Of a stretch of 7,662 nucleotides of DNA, positions 1 through 6,503 are shown piece after piece (position 1 is the stretch's first letter; every line of letters begins with the position of its first letter). Source of the DNA: JBGPEQ01 sp035518775 (lineage in GTDB: Bacteria > Pseudomonadota > Alphaproteobacteria > Dongiales > Dongiaceae). The notes below the pieces were generated by a model. That model was not told the origin of the DNA and did no database searches. It saw nothing but the letters and a program-made list of their open reading frames with translations. Where the stretch lies: assembly GCA_035518775.1 (NCBI GenBank), contig DATIXH010000384.1:1-7662 (forward strand), given 5' to 3'. A program made the position numbers and the translations under genes.

Positions 1-1
1 C

Positions 2-1390
<1,389 letters not shown>

Positions 1391-1417
1391 AATCGCTGGA
1401 CTGGGGAGGACAATCGA

Positions 1418-1828
1418 ATGCCTCACGACTCGTCTCCCGAACGACCGGCGCCTGGCCATCCCGCCAGCAAGCCAGCACCGGTCTCGGCAGCCGCCTTCCA
1501 GCCTATGCTCGACGTCCGCGGCCCGAGCCACGAGCATTGGCTGCAGTATCTCGTCAACATTCGCGGCGCGGTCGCCGCGCTCCGGTTCAACGACGGCGAC
1601 CTGACGGAGAGGATGCGCAACGGCTTCGATACCAGTGCCGAGGCGCTCGACGCCGTCCACGCGTGGGCGGAGACGGAGCGCCAGCTGGAAGCGGCCATCG
1701 GACTGCTGCGCACCGCGCAGGCGCGCTGCACCTTGGCGGTCTCGCGCGTCGGGGCAAAGTTCTCAGCTGCGAATGCCGCGACCGATGGCCAGATGCCGAA
1801 CGCGACCGAGCCGAAAGGTTTGATCTGA
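1418..1828 (+). CDS. Hypothetical protein downstream of groEL (136 aa)
   Basis: I do not recognise this protein. It starts at an ATG preceded by a strong ribosome binding site (GGGGAGGA, 1403-1410, 7 bases upstream) and lies 27 bases after the groEL stop with no evident terminator between them, so co-transcription with groEL is likely. The first ~30 residues are rich in Pro, Ala and Ser and look disordered. Residues ~38-115 look mainly helical (HEHWLQYLVNIRGAVAALRF, then AWAETERQLEAAIGLLRTAQ). The last ~20 residues are again polar. There is no signal peptide, membrane segment or catalytic motif. An overlapping frame on the same strand gives an Arg-rich product and looks like a shadow. A heat-shock-linked or accessory role is only inferred from position. 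Confidence 0.72.
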   Translation: MPHDSSPERPAPGHPASKPAPVSAAAFQPMLDVRGPSHEHWLQYLVNIRGAVAALRFNDGDLTERMRNGFDTSAEALDAVHAWAETERQLEAAIGLLRTAQARCTLAVSRVGAKFSAANAATDGQMPNATEPKGLI

Positions 1829-1873
1829 GCGGGGTCGCGGCCTCATCGTTCGAAGACGCCGCCGCTCCGCCGC

Positions 1874-2251
1874 CTATCGCAGGCGAACTGCCAGGTGCTC
1901 GGCGTCGCGGAGCGCCGATAGCACGACGTCGGCATCGGCTTCGACACTCTCGGTTTCGTCAAGTGCGCGGCCGTGATTGAGCGCGAAGCGAAGCTTGGTG
2001 GCAATGGCCGCAACCGAACGTGCAGGCGTGTCGATCACCCGATCGAGCAACTCGTCGCGTACCATCCACGCGCTGTCCTCGCTCCGGCAGAGCTGCTCGA
2101 GCCTGAAATCCGCGGTCCGTGGCACGCGCCGCAGCGTCCGGTAGGTCTGGTGCTGGTATTTCTGGCGCTGTCGCAGAGCTTCGGTGTGGCGATGGTCGGC
2201 GATGCGGAAACGATCGATGATTTCCGCCATCTCGGCGTCGGTACAGTCCAT
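1874..2251 (-). CDS. Hypothetical helical protein (125 aa)
   Basis: The product is a soluble, charged protein of unknown function. I chose the ATG at 2251, giving MDCTDAEMAEIIDRF, because a GGAGG ribosome binding site sits 5 bases upstream (2257-2261). The frame could be extended to an ATG at 2338, but that would overlap the neighbouring gene and has no such signal. The N-terminal half is rich in Arg, His and Gln (HRHTEALRQRQKYQHQTYRT). The C-terminal half contains DTPARSVAAIATKLRFAL followed by an acidic segment and VVLSALRDAEHLA. This wording resembles a type of small uncharacterised protein often seen in alphaproteobacterial genomes (from memory, unverified). It has no signal peptide or membrane segment. 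It lies 68 bases after the 129-aa gene on the same strand and may end that transcript, or have its own promoter. It converges with the 136-aa gene. Confidence 0.75.
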   Translation of the reverse strand: MDCTDAEMAEIIDRFRIADHRHTEALRQRQKYQHQTYRTLRRVPRTADFRLEQLCRSEDSAWMVRDELLDRVIDTPARSVAAIATKLRFALNHGRALDETESVEADADVVLSALRDAEHLAVRLR

Positions 2252-2319
2252 GGGCGCCTCCAAAATGCTGTGCGAATCATAGCGCACCGCCGAGCAGGCG
2301 GCAGCGGGATTGCGAGCGG

Positions 2320-2709
2320 CTACACCGCTTTCGGACAAAGAACGAGATCAGCCAGTCGATTCTCCTGGAGCGACAGTTGCCTCTTGAAGACCCGCCGGCC
2401 GTTGAACCAGGTCTGACCGCTGGCGGCCGCGTCAAGCAGGCCGGGCGTCGGCACATAGAGCGTCAAGACATGTCGCGGCGCATCGATTCCCCTGCCCGCA
2501 AGGTCGAACCGCCCATGCCGCATCAATACGAGGCGGCGTCTGCCCGGATTCAGGCTCACGATCTCGTCGAGGAAATACTCCCGCAGGTTCCGCTGCGACT
2601 GCATGACGACAACGACACCGCCCGGCGCCGCGTGTTCCCGGATCCACGCGTCGATCTGATCCGCGGGTTGCCGGGCGCAGCTTGCAGGGTACGACCCGTC
2701 AGTTGTCAT
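2320..2709 (-). CDS. Hypothetical protein (129 aa)
   Basis: No function recognised. The frame uses codons like its neighbours and gives a balanced, globular-looking sequence: a hydrophobic core GGVVVVMQS near residue 30, then NLREYFLDEIVSLNPGRRRL, HGRFDLAGRG, HVLTLYVPTPGLLDAAASG and a final Leu-rich segment ending in PKAV. There is no signal peptide, membrane helix or Cys/His metal site. Its ATG lies inside the end of the 91-aa gene (11-base overlap, ATGACAACTGA arrangement), which points to translational coupling. The only Shine-Dalgarno-like bases are a weak GCGGA directly before the start. The antisense frames over this stretch look less protein-like. Confidence 0.66.
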   Translation of the reverse strand: MTTDGSYPASCARQPADQIDAWIREHAAPGGVVVVMQSQRNLREYFLDEIVSLNPGRRRLVLMRHGRFDLAGRGIDAPRHVLTLYVPTPGLLDAAASGQTWFNGRRVFKRQLSLQENRLADLVLCPKAV

Positions 2710-2974
2710 TCCGCATGATGTCGTCTTCGCGGACGATCCGTTCGTGGCCGTTCTTGAGGGACTTCAGCCGGTATTGGTTGCACATGCCGCTGGGCGGCAG
2801 CAGACCTATCACTTTGTAAGGCCCGGGCGGCGTCGGCTTGAACAGGCTCGCTCTCGCCTCGACGACGTCGCCGACCCTGAACTTGTGCCCGTCCCTGTCG
2901 TCAGCTCCATGGGCAACGCGGGGCCTCCCACGCAGTCGGTGCGCCCGGACGTGGGAGCGCCAGTCGTCTGGCAC
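2699..2974 (-). CDS. Small protein with a KFRVGDVVE beta-type domain (91 aa, GTG start)
   Basis: Residues ~31-90 (KFRVGDVVEARASL, then GPYKVIGLLPPSGMCNQYRL, then NGHERIVREDDI) look like a compact SH3-like beta domain. They resemble a type of small alphaproteobacterial protein with the wording 'FKVGD... YRI/LKS... HERVVRE' (recalled, not verified). The molecular role is unknown. The only usable start upstream of this domain in frame is a GTG at 2974, 5 bases after the cold-shock gene stop, with no clear ribosome binding site. The first ~30 residues (Arg/His/Ala-rich) look unlike the rest, so the start is uncertain. The gene overlaps the 129-aa gene by 11 bases, so the two are probably translated together, and possibly with csp. 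Confidence 0.66.
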   Translation of the reverse strand: MPDDWRSHVRAHRLRGRPRVAHGADDRDGHKFRVGDVVEARASLFKPTPPGPYKVIGLLPPSGMCNQYRLKSLKNGHERIVREDDIMRNDN

Positions 2975-2979
2975 GGGGC

Positions 2980-3183
2980 CTAGACGAGCTTGAGATCGAT
3001 GGCGGCGTCCTTGCCGCTCGTGTTCGCGACGTCGAAGGAGACCTTCTGGCCCTCGCTCAGCGTCGACAAGCCGGCCTTCTCGATCGTGCTGACGTGGACA
3101 TAGACGTCCTTCGAGCCATCATCCGGCCGGATGAATCCGAAACCCTTGCTCGTGTTGAAGAATTTGACGGTACCGACTGACAT
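2980..3183 (-). CDS. Cold-shock domain protein, CspA family (67 aa)
   Basis: This is a single cold-shock domain, a small five-strand beta barrel that binds single-stranded RNA and DNA and acts as an RNA chaperone or transcription antiterminator in the cytoplasm. Length (67 aa) is standard. RNP1 is KGFGFI (residues 13-18) and RNP2 is VYVHV (27-31). The VKFFN segment replaces the VKWFN of E. coli CspA, a conservative aromatic swap. PDDGSKDVYVH is almost textbook. I placed the start at the ATG at 3183 because it opens with the canonical MSVGTVKFFN and has an AAAGGAGA ribosome binding site 5 bases upstream (3189-3196). A longer open frame upstream is not credible. A 142-base leader precedes it. 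Three small genes follow closely on the same strand. Which csp paralogue this is, and whether it is cold-inducible, cannot be told. Confidence 0.97.
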   Translation of the reverse strand: MSVGTVKFFNTSKGFGFIRPDDGSKDVYVHVSTIEKAGLSTLSEGQKVSFDVANTSGKDAAIDLKLV

Positions 3184-3325
3184 AGTCGTCTCCTTTGGCA
3201 ATAGATGTGAGCCCGGCCCGCCGCATGGCTGTGGCCGACCGAGAGCGTGAGTTGTGCGAGAACCGAAGGCGCGTGGCGCCCACCCCGGACGGCGAGGCCA
3301 CGCCCCGCCCCCGAGGTGCCGTACG
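3184..3325 (-). promoter_or_regulatory. Probable 5' leader of the cold-shock gene
   Basis: The 142 bases between the 44-aa gene and the csp start are long for a non-coding gap inside a transcript. csp mRNAs are known for long structured leaders that control stability and translation with temperature. A short hairpin is visible (5-bp stem GGCGC/GCGCC with a 3-base loop, 3268-3280), and the ribosome binding site is at 3189-3196. I could not identify a convincing promoter in it, so transcription may start here or read through from the 44-aa gene. Confidence 0.4.
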
Positions 3326-3460
3326 CTAGGACTTCTTCTCCGGCGAGCCCTGCGGCTCGGTCTTGGCCGGCTGCTCGATCGGCTTGCTTTCGACGGGTCC
3401 GGTCTTGGTCTTGTCCTGCTCCGGAGTGGTCGGCGCGGCCTGCGGATGATTTTCAGCCAT
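3326..3460 (-). CDS. Pro/Lys/Glu-rich disordered microprotein (44 aa)
   Basis: This tiny gene encodes MAENHPQAAPTTPEQDK followed by alternating charged and proline residues, ending PEKKS. It has 8 Pro, 6 Lys and 6 Glu in 44 residues and no Cys, Trp, Tyr, Phe or Leu, so the product should be unfolded and very soluble. The ATG at 3460 is preceded by an AAGGA ribosome binding site 7 bases away (3468-3472), and an AT-rich region that could hold the promoter lies just upstream; both support a real gene. The same frame runs open for hundreds of codons further upstream, across the antisense of the transporter genes, but that part is a shadow. Function is unknown. Position next to csp suggests a stress-related role, which is inference only. 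Confidence 0.62.
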   Translation of the reverse strand: MAENHPQAAPTTPEQDKTKTGPVESKPIEQPAKTEPQGSPEKKS

Positions 3461-3551
3461 CGGGAAATCCTTTTTTCCGGCGACAGTAATTTGCCGCCTT
3501 TTATCAAGTGGGGATACAATGAACGTATCGCGAGCTAAAATCGTACTGTCC

Positions 3552-3581
3552 AATACAATAAATAAATTGTGCAGATGTCGA
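3552..3581 (-). promoter_or_regulatory. Candidate promoter for the 44-aa gene
   Basis: Read on the minus strand, TCGACA (3576-3581) matches the -35 consensus at 5 of 6 positions, and TGTATT (3552-3557) matches the -10 consensus at 4 of 6, with an 18-base spacer. This would start transcription near 3545, about 85 bases before the ATG at 3460. The surrounding AT richness helps, but such matches arise easily by chance in AT-rich DNA. Confidence 0.3.
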
Positions 3582-3606
3582 AAATAACTTATCCTGGATA
3601 TTTCCA

Positions 3607-3627
3607 ATTCGGAAAATAAAACCGAAT
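3607..3627. repeat. Inverted repeat ATTCGG-N9-CCGAAT
   Basis: Two perfect 6-base arms, ATTCGG (3607-3612) and CCGAAT (3622-3627), flank a 9-base A-rich spacer. A second, overlapping dyad TTTCC-N5-GGAAA lies at 3601-3615. It could be a regulator binding site between the divergent genes; no T-run follows, so a terminator is unlikely. Confidence 0.4.
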
Positions 3628-3655
3628 ATCTGCGGAAGGGATTCCCGCTTACCCC

Positions 3656-3686
3656 GACCGACACGATTGGCGACCGAAACCGATTG
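3656..3686. repeat. Imperfect tandem repeat, two units
   Basis: GACCGACACGATTG (3656-3669) is followed by GACCGAAACCGATTG (3672-3686). The two match except for one substitution and one inserted base, with a period of 16-17 bases. Direct repeats of this spacing are common for activators that bind as tandem dimers. It lies about 190 bases before the binding-protein start. Confidence 0.45.
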
Positions 3687-3782
3687 TCACGGAGTCGGAC
3701 GTGCCGATCCCCTGTCGAAAGAGGACGAAGCGTGCCGCTTGCTGCAGCGCAGCGTCCGCGACGCCCTCTCCTTTGGCTGCAG

Positions 3783-3810
3783 TTGACTCCTAGCCCCACT
3801 TGAATAGTCT
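3783..3810 (+). promoter_or_regulatory. Candidate promoter for the transporter genes
   Basis: TTGACT (3783-3788) matches the -35 consensus at 5 of 6 positions. The best -10 at 16-base spacing is TAGTCT (3805-3810), only 3 of 6. Transcription would start near 3817 with a ~58-base leader. The poor -10 would fit a promoter that needs an activator, but this is weak evidence. Confidence 0.25.
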
Positions 3811-3874
3811 GACAATTGGGCGGGGAGCCGAGCCCGATTCGGTCGCGCCCGGGTGATCCATAGGGAGGATACAA

Positions 3875-4831
3875 ATGAAGCGTCTCTATCTGAGTGGCAT
3901 TGCCGCGGCGGTGGCTCTGAGCGTCGCCATGAGCGCCGGCGCGGCCGATAAGAAGGAGCTGGTCTTCGTCGTCAACGGCGCCTCCGACTTCTGGAAAATC
4001 GCCGAGGCCGGCGTGAAGAAGGCGCAGACCGAGCTGCCGAACTACACGCTCGAGCTCAAATATCCCGAGCAGGCCGCCGCCGCCATCCAGCAGCGCCTGA
4101 TGGACGACCTGGTGGCCGCGGGCGCCGCCGCCATCATGGTCAGCGCCGTCGACCCGAAGACCTCGACCGAGGCCTTGAACCGGATCGGCTCGCAGGTGCC
4201 GCTCTTCACCACCGACAGCGACGCCCCCGCCTCCAACCGCGTCGCCTATATCGGCAGCTCCAACACCGATGCCGGCAAGCAGGCCGGCGAGATCGCCAAG
4301 AAGGCGCTGCCCGGCGGCGGCAAGTGCATCGGCTTCGTCGGGCTGCTCGGCGCCGACAACGCCCGCGAGCGCATCGAGGGCATGAAGGCCGCCCTCGCCG
4401 GCTCCAAGGTCGAGCTGACCGACGTGCGCGGCGACGACATCGACCAGACCCGCGCCAAGCGCAACGTCGAAGACGTGCTGGCGGCGAACCCGGACGTTCC
4501 CTGCCTGGTCGGCTTCTACTCCTACAACACGCCGCGCATCTACGAGGTGCTGAAAGAGTCCGGCAAGCTCGGCCAGATCAAGGTCATCGGCTTCGACGAG
4601 GATCCGATCACCCTCGGCGGCGTGCGCGAAGGCACCATCGAAGCCACGGTGGTGCAGCAACCCTACGAGTGGGGCTATCAGGGCATGAAGCTGATGGCGA
4701 AGTATCTCGAGGGCGACAAGTCGGGCATCCCCGACAACAAGCTGATCATCATTCCCACCAAGATCATCGACAAATCCAACGTCGACGCCTTCGAGACGGA
4801 GCTGAAGGCCCGCATCGCCGGCGGCGGCTGA
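3875..4831 (+). CDS. Periplasmic sugar-binding protein of a CUT2-type ABC importer (318 aa)
   Basis: This is the periplasmic substrate-binding component, of the RbsB-like Peripla_BP_4 type, that captures a sugar and hands it to the permease. The start has a strong ribosome binding site (AGGGAGGA, 3862-3869, 5 bases upstream). A Sec signal peptide is clear: MKR, a hydrophobic stretch to ~residue 20, and likely cleavage after SAGA (residue 23). The mature protein has the two-lobe layout. Probable ligand contacts by analogy with ribose-binding protein are Phe39/Trp40 in SDFWK, Asp in TTDSDAP, Arg in NARERIEGM, Asp in VIGFDED, and Gln in VVQQPYEWGYQG. Length is normal for the family. It heads the transporter genes and is separated from the ATPase gene by a palindrome-containing gap. 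Substrate is unknown; ribose-, xylose-, allose- or polyol-like ligands are all possible. Confidence 0.96.
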   Translation: MKRLYLSGIAAAVALSVAMSAGAADKKELVFVVNGASDFWKIAEAGVKKAQTELPNYTLELKYPEQAAAAIQQRLMDDLVAAGAAAIMVSAVDPKTSTEALNRIGSQVPLFTTDSDAPASNRVAYIGSSNTDAGKQAGEIAKKALPGGGKCIGFVGLLGADNARERIEGMKAALAGSKVELTDVRGDDIDQTRAKRNVEDVLAANPDVPCLVGFYSYNTPRIYEVLKESGKLGQIKVIGFDEDPITLGGVREGTIEATVVQQPYEWGYQGMKLMAKYLEGDKSGIPDNKLIIIPTKIIDKSNVDAFETELKARIAGGG

Positions 4832-4865
4832 TACGCATAGGGGCCGGCGCACATCGGCCGACGGT

Positions 4866-4938
4866 GTAGGGGGCGGCCCATGTGGTCGCCCCTCTATCGT
4901 GCGGCGGATGAGGGGCGGCCACGCGGGGCCGCCCCTAC
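4866..4938. repeat. Pair of REP-like palindromes
   Basis: Unit 1 pairs AGGGGGCGGCC with GGTCGCCCCTC around a 5-base loop (4868-4893, with one bulged G and one G-U pair). Unit 2 is a perfect 10-bp palindrome, AGGGGCGGCC and GGCCGCCCCT, with a 6-base loop (4911-4936). The outer arms (GTAGGGGGCGGCC at 4866-4878 and GGCCGCCCCTAC at 4927-4938) also match each other apart from one extra G, and the inner arms (4884-4894 and 4910-4920) pair over 11 bp. The two-palindrome layout resembles REP/BIME-type dispersed elements. In the transcript it may protect the binding-protein mRNA end or limit read-through into the ATPase gene. Confidence 0.7.
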
Positions 4939-4973
4939 GTCGCTGAAACCTTCTTGGCAACCGACCGGACGGC

Positions 4974-6494
4974 ATGAGTAAATCCGGCATGCCCGATCCC
5001 TGGCTCGAACTCATCGGCATCGGCAAGACCTATCCGGGCGTGGTCGCCCTCGACCGGGTGGATCTCGCCGTACGCGCCGGCGAGGTGCTCGGCCTGATCG
5101 GCGAGAACGGCGCCGGCAAGTCCACCCTCATGAAGATCCTGGGCGGCGTCACCGCGCCCACGACCGGCGCCGTCCGCATCGACGGCCGCGAATACCCGTC
5201 GCTCACCGTCGGCGACGCCATCGCCGGCGGCATCGCCTTCGTGCACCAGGAGCTGAACCTCTTCGACAACCTCGACGTCGCGGCCAACGTCTTCATCGGC
5301 CGCGAGCCGCTCTGTGGCGGCGCCCTCAAGCTGATCGACCGCAAGAAGCTGCACGAGCGGGTGCAGCCTCTGCTCGACCGCCTGGGCGTCGAGTTCAAGC
5401 CGGACACGCCGGTTTCGGAGCTGTCGCTGGCGCAGATGCAGCTGGTGGAGATCGCCAAGGCGCTCTCGCTCGAGGCCCGCCTCGTCATCATGGACGAGCC
5501 GACCTCGAGCCTCACCCTCACCGAGACCGACACCCTCATGCGCGTGATCGCCGAACTGAAGAAGAGCGGCGTCAGCGTCATCTTCATCTCGCATCGCCTG
5601 AACGAGGTCGAGCGTTGTGCCGACCGGGTCGTCGTGCTGCGCGACGGCCGCCTGGTGGGCGCGCTCGACCGCGCCGCCATCGCCCACGACGCCATGATCC
5701 GCCTGATGATCGGCCGCGACCTGAAGTCGCTCTACATCGCGCCCGCCGCCCCGCCCGGCGAGACCGTGCTGGAGCTCGCCGAGTTGCGCACCTCGACCTA
5801 TCCCGAGCGCGCGGTCAGCCTGTCGGTGCGCAGCGGCGAGATCCTCGGCCTCGCCGGGCTGGTCGGCTCCGGCCGCACCGAGCTGGCGCGCGCCGTCTTC
5901 GGCGTCGATCCGCACCTCGGCGGCAGCGTGCGCCTGCGGGGCGAGCCGCTCGCCATCGCGCTCCCGCGCGACGCCATCGACCGCGGCATCTACCTGGTGC
6001 CCGAGGACCGCAAGCGCGCCGGCCTGCTGCTGGACTTCACGATCGTCCAGAACATCTCGTTGCCCGACCTGAAGAGCCATGCCCGGGCCAGCATCATCCA
6101 GGCCGCCTCCGAGACCGACAACGCCGAGCGCCAGCGCCGCAAGCTCGACATCCGCACACCCTCGGTCGCCAACGAGGCGGCCGCGCTCTCCGGCGGCAAC
6201 CAGCAGAAGGTCGTGCTGGCAAAGTGGCTGTCCATGAACCCCGCGGTGATGATCTTCGACGAACCAACGCGCGGCATCGACGTCGGCGCCAAGAGCGAGA
6301 TCTACGCCCTGATGCGCGCCCTCGCCGACAGCGGTGTCGCCATCCTCATGATCTCCAGCGACATGGAGGAGGTGATCGGCGTCAGCGACCGCGTCGCCGT
6401 GATGTGCGAGGGCGCCATCAGCGGCTTTCTCGAACGCGACCGCTTCAGCGAGCAGAACATCCTCCAGCTCGCGGTCGGCAACCGCCTGAACTAG
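4974..6494 (+). CDS. CUT2-type sugar ABC transporter ATPase, two fused nucleotide-binding domains (506 aa)
   Basis: This cytoplasmic ATPase powers sugar uptake, as RbsA, XylG and AraG do. Both ATPase domains are present. Domain 1: A-loop Tyr20, Walker A GENGAGKST (43-51), Q-loop Gln92, a degenerate signature LSLAQMQ (150-156), Walker B IMDEP (Asp174, Glu175) and H-loop His207. Domain 2: degenerate Walker A GLVGSGRT (295-302, Arg301 in place of Lys), PEDRKRAGLL, canonical signature LSGGNQQ (405-411), Walker B IFDEPTRGID (Asp429, Glu430) and MISSDMEEV, which lacks the H-loop His. This asymmetry is usual for the family and implies one full ATP site and one weakened one. Length is typical. I kept the ATG at 4974; an ATG 15 bases later (MPDPWLEL) is possible because neither has a strong ribosome binding site. 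The permease gene follows after 9 bases. Confidence 0.98.
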   Translation: MSKSGMPDPWLELIGIGKTYPGVVALDRVDLAVRAGEVLGLIGENGAGKSTLMKILGGVTAPTTGAVRIDGREYPSLTVGDAIAGGIAFVHQELNLFDNLDVAANVFIGREPLCGGALKLIDRKKLHERVQPLLDRLGVEFKPDTPVSELSLAQMQLVEIAKALSLEARLVIMDEPTSSLTLTETDTLMRVIAELKKSGVSVIFISHRLNEVERCADRVVVLRDGRLVGALDRAAIAHDAMIRLMIGRDLKSLYIAPAAPPGETVLELAELRTSTYPERAVSLSVRSGEILGLAGLVGSGRTELARAVFGVDPHLGGSVRLRGEPLAIALPRDAIDRGIYLVPEDRKRAGLLLDFTIVQNISLPDLKSHARASIIQAASETDNAERQRRKLDIRTPSVANEAAALSGGNQQKVVLAKWLSMNPAVMIFDEPTRGIDVGAKSEIYALMRALADSGVAILMISSDMEEVIGVSDRVAVMCEGAISGFLERDRFSEQNILQLAVGNRLN

Positions 6495-6503
6495 GACCGC
6501 GCC

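Larger units (their letters stand above)
3461..3874. promoter_or_regulatory. Divergent intergenic region with AT-rich core
   Basis: This 414-base stretch holds no credible gene. It separates the minus-strand small-gene block from the plus-strand transporter. By count, 3531-3630 is 32% GC, in sharp contrast to the GC-rich flanks. It contains weak sigma-70-like elements on both strands, an inverted repeat (3607-3627) and an imperfect tandem repeat (3656-3686), which are listed separately. The part nearest the binding-protein gene (about 3690-3874) is GC-rich again and holds its ribosome binding site. Confidence 0.6.

Noticed and set aside
1973..2718. Plus-strand frames of 147 and 113 codons across the small-gene block
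   Set aside because: They overlap the minus-strand genes, lack ribosome binding sites, and the minus-strand frames have better start signals and more protein-like sequence.
3184..3519. N-terminal extension of the cold-shock frame to 179 aa
   Set aside because: The extension is Arg/Pro-rich and overlaps the 44-aa gene antiparallel in frame terms. The standard csp start and its AAAGGAGA site are at 3183-3196.
4841..4859. Short stem GGCCG/CGGCC just after the binding-protein stop
   Set aside because: It has only 5 bp in very GC-rich DNA and no T-run, so I do not call it a terminator; the larger palindromes nearby are better supported.
3461..5026. Upstream part of the minus-strand frame that ends in the 44-aa protein
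   Set aside because: It runs antisense through the binding-protein gene and the AT-rich region. Only the last 44 codons have their own ribosome binding site and distinctive composition.
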